Assembly: GCA_024449915.1 (NCBI GenBank) | Contig: JAMZAV010001297.1 | Location: forward strand, 124,001 to 188,000 | Direction: 5' to 3' | DNA: 64,000 bases | Source of the DNA: Sweltsa coloradensis | Lineage: Eukaryota > Arthropoda > Insecta > Plecoptera > Chloroperlidae | In this document: positions 11,398-22,249 of the stretch, piece after piece | How the letters are laid out: every line of letters starts with the position of its first letter | Numbering within the stretch: the stretch's first letter is position 1 | Program-made: the position numbers and the translations under genes | The notes under the pieces: generated by a model | Told to the model about the DNA's origin: nothing | Seen by the model: the letters and a program-made list of their open reading frames with translations, nothing else | Databases searched by the model: none

Positions 11398-11433
11398 AAA
11401 AAATAAAAAAATAAAAAAATAAAAAAATAAAAA
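11398..11433. repeat. Microsatellite (A7T)n
   Basis: Four to five tandem AAAAAAAT units inside the first unit of the 1-kb duplication. Confidence 0.85.
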
Positions 11434-11689
11434 CTAGAAACTAGTAGATCTTATTTTTTTTAACTTAACACATTTAGAGAATATACTAAAATTGTAATTC
11501 AAATTTGTAATTAAGAAAAAGGCCTAAGACCTGCGAACCCACTTAAAACTATTTGTCTCCAATACATTCCTCGAGATTCGTAAATTCTGCGACGATGTCA
11601 AGATACATTGAATATGTATCAGAAAAACTTTCAAATCATCTGATTGGTTGATTGATTTCATATTACTGCACTAAGCCACTAAGGCTATT

Positions 11690-12056
11690 CGAGACGATGA
11701 GTGGTGATAGATGACGATGACAGGTTAATAGAAGGGAGGAGGGGAAACACGGTACCGGCACGTAGTCTATTCCTTTCGAAAAGTACCAAGGGGACCAACG
11801 GCTTTAAGTCCCATCCGAAAGGACGGTGTTACCTTGACAGTCACATAGGTTCCTCCATTTACCCGGACTGCCGCGAACAATCTTCAAGGAGAACGAAGCC
11901 GTTACACTAGCTCTCGAACCATCCATCTGCTCGTACCAGCGGTATACGTGTGTTTCAGGGCAGAGCGTTCACCAACACTCCCCCTGACCACTCTCGTGGT
12001 TGCATAGCTTCGGAGTACGAGTGGGAACCGGCTAAGCGACCGCGGCTAAACCGCTT
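11690..12056 (-). mobile_element. 5S rRNA-derived SINE, copy 1
   Basis: The complement of 11937-12056 is about 120 nt, the length of 5S rRNA. It keeps a terminal helix (AGCGGT/ACCGCT) and the internal promoter region (GAAGCTATGCAACC, GGTGAACGCTCTGCCCTGAA). The body (11690-11930) contains a CGGATGGGAC...AAAGCC...TTGGTC block, repeated at 61225-61430. That block recalls the conserved central region of the SINE3/DeuSINE superfamily; this comes from memory of the family and has not been searched. It is inserted in the second unit of the 10.5-12.7 kb duplication. Confidence 0.7.
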
Positions 12057-12660
12057 AAGCTTTTTAATAAACCATTTAATTTGAGCCAAAAAACAGTTTG
12101 GACTCTGCGTATCCCAGACAAATATATAGCAACCGTAGAAAATTACGAGATCGATGCTAATATTTTTCAATCCAAGTAAACTTCATAATTATTTTTGCGT
12201 TTATTGTTTTCTCCAAGTTAGCACGGTCGCTGAGTTAGTATCGGCAGAACAATAAAATATGAGCATAGTTAAAAACTTACATATAAAAAAAATTAGAGAA
12301 GAAGAGAAGTTGTATTTTCAAGAACCTATTCAGGCCATGTTAATCAGTCTACAGATTGAAATAATTTACATTTTACGTAAAGGAAAATTCACTCTATTTG
12401 AACGAGTAATATAAATTCCGTATTTAGTGTTCACTTCACATCGTTGTTATCGAGGGCAATGTAATGAAATTTATTCCTATGTTAAGTGAAGCCTGCATGC
12501 TTTAATGAAGTGTTTTGCGTTTGTCCACCTTGATTACTAATAGTCCTGTCTGCATGCATGGTCGCCACACAACGAGAGCTCACTCGCTAACTATTTACTA
12601 ATCATTCAATTAAAGCTTGTGCACGAACAACGATTCTCGACTGAAGAACAGAGGTTTTAT

Positions 12661-13045
12661 CATTCTAGAATTCAAAAGCAGATTTTGTATCGCATTTTCG
12701 ATTGCCATGTCAACGACATGCAATAAACTTGTGTAGTGAGTCATTCGAAGTAAACGCGTTAATTTCACTGAATGCACAGATTTAATTTGAAGCTATGTGA
12801 ACCGAAACGTACCATTTTCCTGGTCAGACAGCGCATGATTAGCCTCGGGAGAACAGACGTCCCAGTTTTCCCAGGACACTCCTGGTTCTCAGGCACCTGT
12901 TTCCATTTTTCATTCTAGCACGTTTATATTAATTTTATCGTGATTATACCAATAATTTGCCTCTAAATGCTATCTTCTTTTTTCTTGTTTAAATATAATT
13001 TCATACGTTTACCGTTATTGTAGTGATATGTAGTGTTTAGTGGTA
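12661..13045. other. Unassigned
   Basis: No frame, repeat partner or RNA motif recognised. Confidence 0.3.
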
Positions 13046-13188
13046 TAAGTACAAGTACATGCACAAGTACAAGTACAAGTACAAGTACAAGTACAAGTAC
13101 AAGTACAAGTACAAGTACAAGTACAAGTACAAGTACAAGTACAAGTACAAGTACAAGTACAAGTACAAGTACAAGTACAAGTACAAGC
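13046..13188. repeat. Hexanucleotide microsatellite (ACAAGT)n, about 23 copies
   Basis: Near-perfect array with a few variant units at the left edge (ACATGC). It is open in several frames, giving artefactual YKYKYK and LVLVLV peptides. Confidence 0.95.
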
Positions 13189-13534
13189 ATATGTATGGAT
13201 CTGTGAGGAATCCTCGGAAAAAAGGTTTAGACGGAGTTTGGAGGATATGGATTTGGATCTGATGTTGATTTGATTTGATTGATGTTTGATGTTGATTTGA
13301 TGATGGTGATTTAGATGTAAAATTAGAAATTAAGAAAAATGAGTGTCATATTAAAGTCTTGATACTTTTGATACAATTATAAAATGTTAATTTTAGTTAC
13401 TTTCCACCATGTTACCACATATTTGCAAGGATAATAAAATAAATAATATTAATAAATAGTTAAAATATATTTCAGTACTAGATACAATGAGTAAGAAGCG
13501 CAAGGAGGGGTCGCCATGATAACGTGCAGAATAA

Positions 13535-13720
13535 AATAATATCCTTTCTGAAGGTGAAATACATAAAGACGCGGCCCTTGCCTCAAAATTAGCCAACACT
13601 TTTCGAGCAAGAAAATGGGTTCAGGAAAGTACATTTGAATGGCTTCTGGACGAACATTTACGTAACTCTTCCTCCCAGAAAGTCCGTGCCGTATTTTTCG
13701 TTTTTTTTTTAATTTGGTAA
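13535..13720 (+). CDS. Coding-like open frame of unknown identity
   Basis: A stop-bounded frame without a start gives a peptide with balanced composition in its first 50 residues. It includes ALASKLANTFRARKW and STFEWLLDEHLR, rich in A, L, E, R and W and without the low complexity of the surrounding AT-rich frames. This could be a single exon or a pseudogene piece. No family is recognised, and no splice sites are convincing. The frame then runs into a poly-T tract and the left end of a MITE. The opposite strand is also partly open here, which weakens the case. Confidence 0.25.
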   Translation, partial: NNILSEGEIHKDAALASKLANTFRARKWVQESTFEWLLDEHLRNSSSQKVRAVFFVFFLIW

Positions 13721-14221
13721 CTCTAGCGTATAAATTTCATTCAGGACAAGACAACTGTAGTAATGAATTAACAAAGTTGCAGATAAAATATCGGGTCTAC
13801 CATGACTCGAGAAAATTTGGCAAATTTGGTAATTTTAGAGCTAGGTCCCATCAACAAAAAATCTCACATTAGAAATGTAACATAGGGACGATCTTTGAGC
13901 CCCGTGACCTTAGAGTATTTTGGTTTGGAACTACGTTTTGTTTTTGTAATTTGGGCAAGTTGGTTGGTCATAATGATGATTACCAAGAAAGGGTGTAATT
14001 TATTTAGGAACGCATATTTTTGCATGTTTGAGTGAATATTTGGCGCAGTATTAATTGCGACACAATTTTCAAAATGCCTTTTTTAGATTTTTATAATGAT
14101 TCTAGTGTATATATATATAAAATAAAAAAAAAAATTGCTACTTTAAAACAATTTAAGACAGCAAATTCGTGTAAAGTCATAGGTACAAGATATCATTTTT
14201 AAAACTGTCATTTTAGTAGTG
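13709..14221 (+). mobile_element. TTAA-flanked MITE family I, copy 1 (truncated)
   Basis: Matches 24868-25514 (same orientation) and 52403-53053 (inverted). Shared blocks are TTTCATTCAGG, TAGAGCTAGGTCCCATC, GGGACGATCTTTGAGCCCCGTGACC and TGCATGTTTGAGT. The right end is lost where the large palindrome begins at about 14222. Confidence 0.65.
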
Positions 14222-14337
14222 TTACCCACAAATAACAAAAAACTGGTTAAAAACCAGCCAAACTTTACACAATCAAAAGCAATGAGATCTAAAAGAAATG
14301 CCAAGCTTATGTACCCTCCTACATTTTCGCAATCTTA

Positions 14338-14838
14338 ATACATAAATTCACTTTACCCTGTGACTGTATCCTTGCAAAGCTTGGGAAAATTTTATTTGCA
14401 ACTATTGTATTAAATGTAAAAGTTTGTGCAAATTTATTTTGCCAAGCTTTGCAAGGATACAGTTACAGCTTTGGGTATTTTTATTATTATTATTATGTGT
14501 TTATTCCGTACATTCATTACATATTATATAATAAACATACGGATGGATGCTAATAGCAGACCGAAGATCCATTTGAGACATTATACACCCATCCTAAGAA
14601 TTATATACAACAATAATAAAATACATATCAAACCAAACAAGATGAAACAGACACATATCAAACTCTTAAAAAAACATTCTCTTGACTGCTCCCTCGAACC
14701 TACCGAGAGGAAGTTCCTTTACTTCAGAAGGTAGTGCATTCCAGAGCGCTGCCTCCCTGTAGTAAATGGATTTCTGGAATGCAAACCATAGGATGGTTAT
14801 ATACTCAATGGTCACAGGGCAAATTGAATTTATGTATT
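14338..14838. mobile_element. 500-bp insertion in the left palindrome arm with its own inverted ends
   Basis: The right arm reads continuously across this point (AACTTAATAGCAGGGGAG complement near 18580-18600), so the left arm has gained about 500 bp. Its ends are inverted: ATACATAAATTCACTTTACC at 14338 against the complement of TGAATTTATGTAT at about 14825-14837. A second inverted pair (CTGTATCCTTGCAAAGCTTGG at 14364-14384 and its complement at 14441-14461) lies inside. The target duplication is unclear. Confidence 0.6.
14480..14782 (-). pseudogene. CR1-like non-LTR retrotransposon 3' end
   Basis: On the minus strand, the last 38 or so codons before a stop (complement of 14666-14668) read as a typical ORF2 C-terminus: YYREAALWNALPSEVKELP, then GRFEGAVKRMFF. 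About 170 bp of 3' untranslated sequence follows, ending in an (AAT)n tail at roughly 14481-14496. The 5' end is truncated, which is the norm for target-primed reverse transcription. The fragment lies within the 500-bp insertion of the palindrome's left arm and has no counterpart in the right arm, so it arrived after the palindrome formed or came with the insertion. Confidence 0.7.
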
Positions 14839-16604
14839 ATAGTGGAGGAGCATAGGGTATGAAAACATGCTTCCGTGGCAGCTTAGGTGAAAGAGCTATG
14901 TATGTGGTATCAATCGATTCGTATTGATCCATAGATAAACAATTTCGATGGTGAGAGTCTTGATTTTTTTGCAGAGACCGGCCATATCTAAAACAAGATG
15001 GCCGCCGCTTTCGAATTTTAAACTAGCATATCTTCGTAAGTATTTGACCGATTTCAATTTCAAAGGTACCATTCGAAAGGTAAATGATAGAATTTGACAA
15101 ATTTTTACGAAAGTCCCTTATGTTTTTTGAGGTTATGTAACAAAAACTTTAACTGTTTCCTTTACACTTTCTCGTTATGGAACGATATTTACAAGGTAAA
15201 AAGGTTTTACATTTTCTTAACTTGCATTTTTGGTAGATTATTTCTATGTGTTTTTACTGAATCCATGCATTTAATTTTCTGACAATTATAGCCTGAATTT
15301 ATGTAATTGAAGCGATGTCATGTGTAGATGAATATATGCTACTACTGTGTGATCTTTATGTTTCAAATACATTTTGTCGAGACACAATTGGTGGAAAAAT
15401 TAGATATTTGGTATCAATCGATTCGTTATGAACCGAATTTAAACAATTTTGATGGGGTAAATTTCGATTTTTTTACTGAGACCTTCCCTTGTCAAAAACA
15501 ACATGGCCGCCGTTATTGAACATTTAAACTTCTCTACCTTTTAAAGTATTTCTCCGATTTCAATTATAAAGGTACCTTTGAAAAGATAATAAAAGAGCTA
15601 CAAATGAATAACAACAATTTTCCAGAAAGTTTAATATTTTTGAGGTTATGTTTGGTTTGAGTTTTTGGTAATTTTAACGATTTTTTCAGAGCTCAATAGG
15701 TGAAACAACTATGTATGGGGTATCAATCGATTCGTTATGAACCTTGATTTAAAAATTTTGATGGGAAAAATTTCGATTTTTTACTGAGCCCTTCCCATGG
15801 CAAAAACAAGATGGCCGCCGCCAATGAGCCTTTTGACTCGCATATCATTAAAAGTATATATCCGATTTTTAATTCACGTATACCGTTGAAAAGGTTATTA
15901 AAAGAGAAATAAACTTTATATTTACTATTTTGTTGAAACTTTAATATTTACTAAGGTTATGTTACAAAAACTTAAGTTATTTACCACACTCGTCATCGTT
16001 ATGGAATTTATGGCGCATATATTTGCATGACCAAAACGGTTTTTGAATATGTTTGGCTTGTTTATCCGTAGCATATCTCTTTATGTATTCAATAAGTCCT
16101 TACCTTTTATGTTCCGACAGATATATCCCGAGATATGTATTTGAAGCGACGGCATGTGTAAATGAATAATATATTCATCGAGAATTTTGATCTTGATGTT
16201 TGAACACATTTCGTAGAGGCACAATAATTGATGAAAGGATTATGTATCTGTATCAATCGATTCGTTATGAAAGTACTTTAACAATTTTGATGAGGTACCC
16301 GTCGCAAAATAAAAACAAGATGGCTGCCGAAATAAACTTTGTTACTTATATATTTTTCTAAGATAATTGACAGATTCATTTCAAAGGTACCGTTGGAAAG
16401 GTAATTAAAGGAGCAAAAAAGTATAAACTTGCAATTTTCACGAAACGTTTATATTTACTGAGGTTATCTTGTTACTACACTCTATCGTTACAGTTATGGA
16501 ACAAATATAACGTATATATGTATATATTTTGTTTAACCTTTGTTTTATAGTAAGCGACTATGACGCTGTTATTTTGGTACCATAGACAGAAATTAATAAA
16601 AGTT

Positions 16605-16806
16605 CTTCCACCGGGGATTGAACCCGGGACCAGTTGGAAAGAGTATGACATTGACAGCCTAGGTCCCGAGTTCAATCCCCGGTGGAGGTATTTTTTAAAT
16701 TTCTGTCTTAATATATACATTTTTTGGTTTTTAGAGATTTTCGTAGCCGATATGTATGTCATACTGTCATACTCTTTCCATCTGGTCCCGGGTTCAATCC
16801 CCGGTG
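16605..16806. repeat. tRNA T-arm-like motifs at the palindrome centre
   Basis: Three copies of a T-arm/B-box-like block occur. One is on the minus strand (16611-16633, GGGGATTGAACCCGGGACC) and two on the plus strand (about 16661-16686 and 16781-16804, GGTTCAATCCCCGG core). Each is flanked by TATGACATACTCTTTCC-type sequence. No D-arm, acceptor stem or full cloverleaf can be drawn, so these are tRNA-derived (SINE-like) remnants and not tRNA genes. The inner pair also forms a local hairpin of about 80 bp. Confidence 0.5.
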
Positions 16807-18944
16807 AAAGAACTTTTATTAATTTCTGTCTATGGTACCAAAATAACAGCGTCATAGTCGCTTACTATAAAACAAAGGTTAAACAAAATATATACATATA
16901 TACGTTATATTTGTTCCATAACTGTAACGATAGAGTGTAGTAACAAGATAACCTCAGTAAATATAAACGTTTCGTGAAAATTGCAAGTTTATACTTTTTT
17001 GCTCCTTTGATTACCTTTCCAACGGTACCTTTGAAATGAATCTGTCAATTATCTTAGAAAAATATATAAGTAACAAAGTTTATTTCGGCAGCCATCTTGT
17101 TTTTATTTTGCGACGGGTACCTCATCAAAATTGTTAAAGTACGTTTCATAACGAATCGATTGATACCAGATACATAATCCTTTTATCAATTATTGTGCCT
17201 CTACGAAATGTGTTCAAAACATCAAGATCAAAATTCTCGATGAATATATTATTCATTTACACATGCCGTCGCTTCAAATACATTATCTCGGGATATATCT
17301 GTCGGAACATAAAAAAGTAAGGACTTATTGAATACATAAAGAGATATGCTACGGATAAACAAGCCAAACATATTCAAAAACCGTTTTGGTCATGTAAATA
17401 TATGCGCCATAAGTTCCATAACGATGACGAGTGTGGTAAATAACTTAAGTTTTTGTAACATAACCTTAGTAAATATGAAAGTTTCAACAAAATAGTAAAT
17501 ATAAAGTTTTTTTCTCTTTTAATTACCTTTTCAACGGTATACGTGAATTAAAAATCGGATATATACCTTTAATGATATGCGAGTCAAAAGGCTCATTGGC
17601 AGCGGCCATCTTGTTTTTTGCCATGGGAAGGGCTCAGTAAAAAATCGAAATTTTTCCCATCAAAATTTTTAAATCACGGTTCATAACGAATCGATTGATA
17701 CCCCATACATAGTTGTTTCACCTATTGTGCTCTGAAAAAATCGTTAAAATTACCAAAAACTCACACCAAACATAACCTCAAAAATATTAAACTTTCTAGA
17801 AAATTGTTGTTATTTCATTTGAAGCTCTTTTTATTATCTTTTCAACGGTACGTTTAAAATTGAAATCGGCGAAATACTTTTAAAGATATTTAGTCAAAAT
17901 GTTCAATGACGGCGGCCATCTTGTTTTTGCCCAGGGAAGGTCTCAGTAAAAAAATCGAAATTTACCCAATCAAAATTGTTTAAGTTCGGTTCATAACGAA
18001 TCGATTGATACCAAATATCTAATTGTTTCACCAATTGTGTCTCGACAAAATGTATTTGAAACATAAAGATCACACAGTAGTAGCATATATTCACCTACAC
18101 ATGCCATCGCTTCAATTACATAAACTCAGGCTATAATTGTCAGAAAATTAAATGCATGGATTCATTAAAAACACATAGAAATAATCTACCAAAAATGCAA
18201 GTTAAGAAAATGTAAAACCTTTTTACCTAGTAAATATCGTTCCATAACGAGAAAGTGTAAAGTAAACAGTTAAAGTTTTTGTAACATAACCTCAAACAAA
18301 TGGGATTTTCGTGAAAATTTGAAAAAAATAATAATTTAAATTTCTATCATTTACCTTTCAAATGGTACCTTTGAAATTGAAATCGGTCAAATACTTACGA
18401 AGATATGCTAGTTTAAAATTCGAAAGCGGCGGCCATCTTGTTTTAGATATGGCCGGTCTCTGCAAAAAAATCAAGATTCTCACCATCGAAATTGTTTATC
18501 TATGGATCAATACGAATCGATTGATACCACATACATAGCTCTTTTACCTTTTCGGCCACGGAATTACCTATGCTCCCCTGCTATTAAGTTTGCGAAAATG
18601 TAGGAGGGTACATAAGCTTGGGATTTCTTTTAGATCCCATTGCGTTTGATTGTGTAAGGTTTGGCTGTTTTTTTACAAGTTTTTTGTTATTTGTGGGATC
18701 TCATTACTTTTTCAAGCTCCATTACAAAATTATTTGTTAAAATACAATAATTTTATCTAAGTCGATTAAATTTATATGGTATTACCAATTTACAATAGAA
18801 TTAAAAGTATCTAGTGGTCCAAAGACTTGTTTTTTGTAAACAATGTAGGTGATCATTGTTAAGTAACTATAGTTCCTTGTTGATTATATTCTTGTAAAAG
18901 GCTTATATTAGAACCATTATTTGGAAGCCTTCCAGCAAACTTTT

Positions 18945-19055
18945 TTTAACTTTTTCTTTCAAAAGACCCTATATCACTATACCTTAATGTACATGTAAAA
19001 TATGAATGTTGCAGCCCCATCCGTTTGGGCAGACTCACTGGCCAATTGAAAATGA
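18945..19055 (+). repeat. Fragment of Helitron-like family A body
   Basis: Matches the internal unit TTTTTCTTTCAAAAG...CCTTAATGT...ATGTTGCAGCCCCATCCGTTTGG found at 28030-28120 and 59660-60090. Both termini are missing. Confidence 0.55.
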
Positions 19056-19146
19056 CGAATTAGACCGTAGTAGTAGCAATAGCAGTAGCAGTAGCTAACA
19101 TCCTTAAAGTGATTTTGAGCATGTTTCAAGCCATTTTTTCACCGAG

Positions 19147-19345
19147 AAGGAATGCTCGTATCCCAACCAAATTTGGCATGTGTTGTCAAACCCTCGATTT
19201 TAATAGTTTTCAAGTTCACATCACGTTTCATGACGGCTATAGGTGACACGTCGAAATCACCCCAACTCTGCTTGCTGTATAAGGTGCATGAGTGTGTAGC
19301 ACGCCACGGCTTGGCTGCGGCGCCGTAACGGGCACCTAGATTCTA
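19147..19345 (+). repeat. Dispersed repeat family J, copy 1
   Basis: Matches 48032-48250 in the same orientation. The best-conserved part is the 3' end CAACTCTGCTTGC...GTATAAGGTGC followed by the GC-rich GGCTTGGCTGCGGCGC and TAACGGGCA. Function unknown; probably a non-autonomous element end. Confidence 0.55.
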
Positions 19346-20101
19346 GATAATGATATGATTTTTTTTTTATAATTGCCCCTAAAGACAATTTTTGTAACCA
19401 GCATTATCTTGAACTATGTATATCTCGTATCTAGTAAGTAGTGTACATCATTCGTTGACGTTTCATTACTTTTATGTGATACTTATCGCAAGTCGTTTTA
19501 ATGTGGCATGTAGTCAATCCAAGTGTTTTAATCTGTACATCACCTTCTCCCTATACAAGGGGGTGGACTGGGTTGAGGAATGACGGGTAAAACATGGCTC
19601 CCTCACTTGTTGAACCCCCACGACTTGGCGGTTCCCTAGTTATTTGTAATTATACTTTTAAAAGAATTTTTAAACGTTTTAACTTACAAATCGTCATGCA
19701 AACAAAACAAATTTTATTTAACATTTACCCCCAAAAATTTAGTGTAAAATAGAGTTCGAGAATAGGTATCGACCCCATCCTGGATTTAGACTAAATGCTT
19801 ATAGGCTGCAGCCAGTGTTATCACTCCTAAGCAGCTTCAACAATGCTTCGTTAGGTAACACATCTTCATTCATTTATTAAATGATAACCGTTTGTTACAT
19901 TTAAAACTCGCCTGAAATGCTGTTTAAATTCAGCCCTATCTGTAGCTCCTTTTTAAAAACTCGACTACAGCGAAATCACCTCCGCGACTGGGGCCTTTCG
20001 CCCCGACCCCCAATTGCCCACTTTAACCTCTTAGTCAACTTTTTGTGACTTCCCCCATCTAAAAACAATAGTTTTACCCATGATATGATAATAATATAAT
20101 A
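19346..20101. other. Unassigned
   Basis: No repeat partner, coding motif or RNA-like fold recognised. Confidence 0.3.
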
Positions 20102-20400
20102 GAATGAATGAATGAATGAAAGCTTTATTTCCATTAATGCATTTTACAAAGTTGACCCTTAAGATAATAGAACTATATCTTACAGTAGGGTATATGGAAA
20201 GTATGTGCGTATGTATATGGAAAGTATGTGTGAAATGGTAAGCGTGGGTCTTGCATTGGGTTTTAGTACATATTTCGTGAAATAAGAGGCAATCTATCAG
20301 ATAAATTCTCTCTGGTTTCATAAATTGGTAACACATCACAGTCCCTTTGACGAAATATTTCGCTTTAGCTTTTTGAAATGTCTCAATTGCATCATGCAAG
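20102..20400 (-). mobile_element. Probable non-LTR retrotransposon 3' UTR with (CATT)n tail
   Basis: On the minus strand a sequence ending AATGGAAATAAAGCTTT runs straight into (CATT)4-5 (complement of 20102-20120). An AATAAA signal next to a short microsatellite tail is the usual 3' end of CR1/L2-like elements. No ORF2 motif is recognisable upstream. The 122-codon minus-strand frame overlapping it is AT- and TH-rich and not convincing. Confidence 0.45.
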
Positions 20401-21900
20401 ATATTTTATTGCAATGCACCTTTTCTAAAGCACTTCAAAAGCCACTGTCTGATAAAGCTCATTGCACTATATGACTTTTGATAAAACCTCTAGTAGGTGT
20501 GATTTGATATCAAAAACCTTTTAGTGGATAAAAACACTTTAAGGCTGTAGGATGAGCAGAACAAAGGTTTTGACGTAGAATGCAGAGGTTTAGTCTGGGT
20601 CACTTGGAAGCTCTACCGTTTGTCCTATCGGGTTGTGGTTTGCAACAAAATGTTTAGTAAGACTGTGAAAATTGCGCGTTCAGAGCACATTTGTAAAATA
20701 TCACGTACTTCTTTCTGTAACATTGAGCTCAAAAATTTTAATTTTCGGGGTGAAAATTGGATGTCGAAAAGTGATCCAGATGTATATAAGAAAATATCTG
20801 GATTTGCCAATCAAGCGAATTTTGAAATGGGCATTTGATATTGTAAATTAAGTTGGGCCGGGCTTAAACAATCGGATTACTATTAGATATTATATTAGGG
20901 CCAATTATATTTACAAGCTTTCGAAGAAGCAACGACAGGTCTTGTGTGTGGCCGTTTGCCCGTTTCATGGTCCCGAGAGAATTTGGTGACCTGTTCAAAT
21001 GTGTAGTGTAGTTTGACCATGGTTTGACGCACCTCTATGTCATAGGGGTCCTGGGGGTATAGCCCTATAGTTCCTAAGCTTATGCGGGTTCGGGGCGCAT
21101 AGACCAGGATTTTGTTTTATGCTTACTCAGAGTGTGTTTGAAGCATTTAACGAGCTTTTTAGGCACTAAAATATCATTTTTGTTCCAGAAAAAGATGTCT
21201 ATTATCATGACCCATGATCTAACAATATATCTCGTACCCAGACCTATTGCTTTAATAAAAAAAAAATTAAACAAAGCGTACCTTGAATGTTGATAAAACC
21301 GTAGTTTTGACACAACAATTCGATTATATTAACTTCAAAATGCTTCCTACCCGAAGTTGTTGAAGGGCAAAATTCGCTTATAAAATTCCTAACGTTTAGA
21401 CTTATTTAGATCGTAGACATAACTAACTATTCACAATGCATTGGTAAATACATATTTCTAGAAATTAAATTTGTTGTATTTCTATAGCATTTCAAACATA
21501 ACTGAGTTCTACTTGACGTTTTCATTGTCTCACTTTTGAAATCCCCGGGGCGCCCTGTGCTTGGGCTCAGATAACTCACCCTCTAACACCGGCGTTCAAA
21601 CGTTCCCAACGAGGCGACTGTGTTTGTCTGTTTGGGGCGGGGAGGCAGGCAACCGTGTTGTCTTCTTCCAGTTCAATGTGCCAAATAATGTTGGAAGCTC
21701 TGAGGAGTGACGAGAGATAGAAACGCAGATAGTTTTAATTGGCTATATGTAAGGGCAGCGGCACGTGTAAATTATATTTGCTAATTGAGTTTGGGTTTGG
21801 TTGGATATGCCTGGGGGTTGCATCTACACACGGTCCAAGTACAACCCTCCAAGAGAAGGTTGAGGAAGCGTTAGCTGATTGGAGACTACTCACTTCTCTT
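20401..21900. other. Unassigned, with a GC-richer patch
   Basis: A GC-richer patch at 21540-21680 contains short G and C runs. 21000-21110 includes GGGGTCCTGGGGGTATAGCC, of the kind often seen in DNA-element interiors. No coding frame is recognised. Both-strand 61-72 codon frames at 20620-20838 lack any motif. Confidence 0.3.
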
Positions 21901-22045
21901 TTAACGTGCTGTTAGGATAATTGCTCGAATATCCAGAAGGCAATCACGCAAAGCACATTTCACAAATTTACGTATCCTCACACTAACACTTACGCTAATT
22001 ATCTCTGCAGCAACTTTTGGATATTCCAATCCTGACCATTTTCCA

Positions 22046-22249
22046 TTAAATAATGCCCACCATTCCCATTTTACTAGATATAATACTAACATTTTCATAC
22101 CAAAATCTAGCCACACATTCTTTGACAAAAGCCCGACTCACATTTGTAGTACAATATTTAATAAATTATTAGCTTCAATTAAATATTCCAAATCACTTAC
22201 ACTCTTTCAGCATAAATTGAAAGACTTCCTTCTAAATAAAGCTTATTAA
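22046..22249 (+). pseudogene. Non-LTR retrotransposon ORF2 C-terminal fragment
   Basis: The plus-strand frame ending at the stop 22247-22249 reads HHSHFTRYNTNIFIPKSS, then FFDKSPTHI, IFNKL and FQHKLKDFLLNKAY. This is the characteristic C-terminal arrangement (TR-x-N...F/IP...K/P-S...IFNxLP..IK...FK..LK..LL...Y) of insect and marine-invertebrate non-LTR ORF2 proteins. Upstream frames (21905-22045) may belong to it but carry stops. Downstream, ATTAAGAGAATTCCTTGATGAC would continue as the family's frequent YSLREFLDD tail but is out of frame. A dead 3' remnant. Confidence 0.6.

Larger units (their letters stand above)
10490..12660 (+). repeat. Ancient tandem duplication, about 1-kb units
   Basis: TTTGTCTCCAATACATTCC at 10507 recurs at 11552. 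Further matching blocks run in the same order: TTTCTCAAATCACCGCGG / TTTCTCCAAGTTAGCACGG, CATCGTTGATATCGAG / CATCGTTGTTATCGAG, and GCATGGTCGCCACGCAACGA / GCATGGTCGCCACACAACGA. The copies are well diverged. The second copy is interrupted by the SINE at 11690-12056. No coding frame is conserved between copies. Confidence 0.6.
14222..18703. repeat. 4.5-kb palindrome (foldback element), arms of about 1.9-2.4 kb
   Basis: The left arm 14222-16650 and right arm 16769-18703 are reverse complements. The outer ends are CCCACAAATAACAAAAAACT and its complement. Each arm holds four degenerate units marked by GGTATCAATCGATTCG and by AAGATGGCCGCC (for example left-arm units near 14910, 15410, 15720, 16250). 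The central 200 bp on each side (about 16440-16640 and 16775-16985) is almost identical between arms, while the outer parts are more diverged. There is no transposase. The left arm begins inside a truncated family I MITE. Confidence 0.85.

Noticed and set aside
12963..13262. Long YKYKYK and LVLVLV open frames
   Set aside because: Translations of the ACAAGT hexamer array on the two strands.
16475..16940. Two 126-codon frames on opposite strands with the same C-terminus
   Set aside because: They arise from the palindrome centre, which makes both strands read alike. They contain the translated tRNA-like block and no protein domain.
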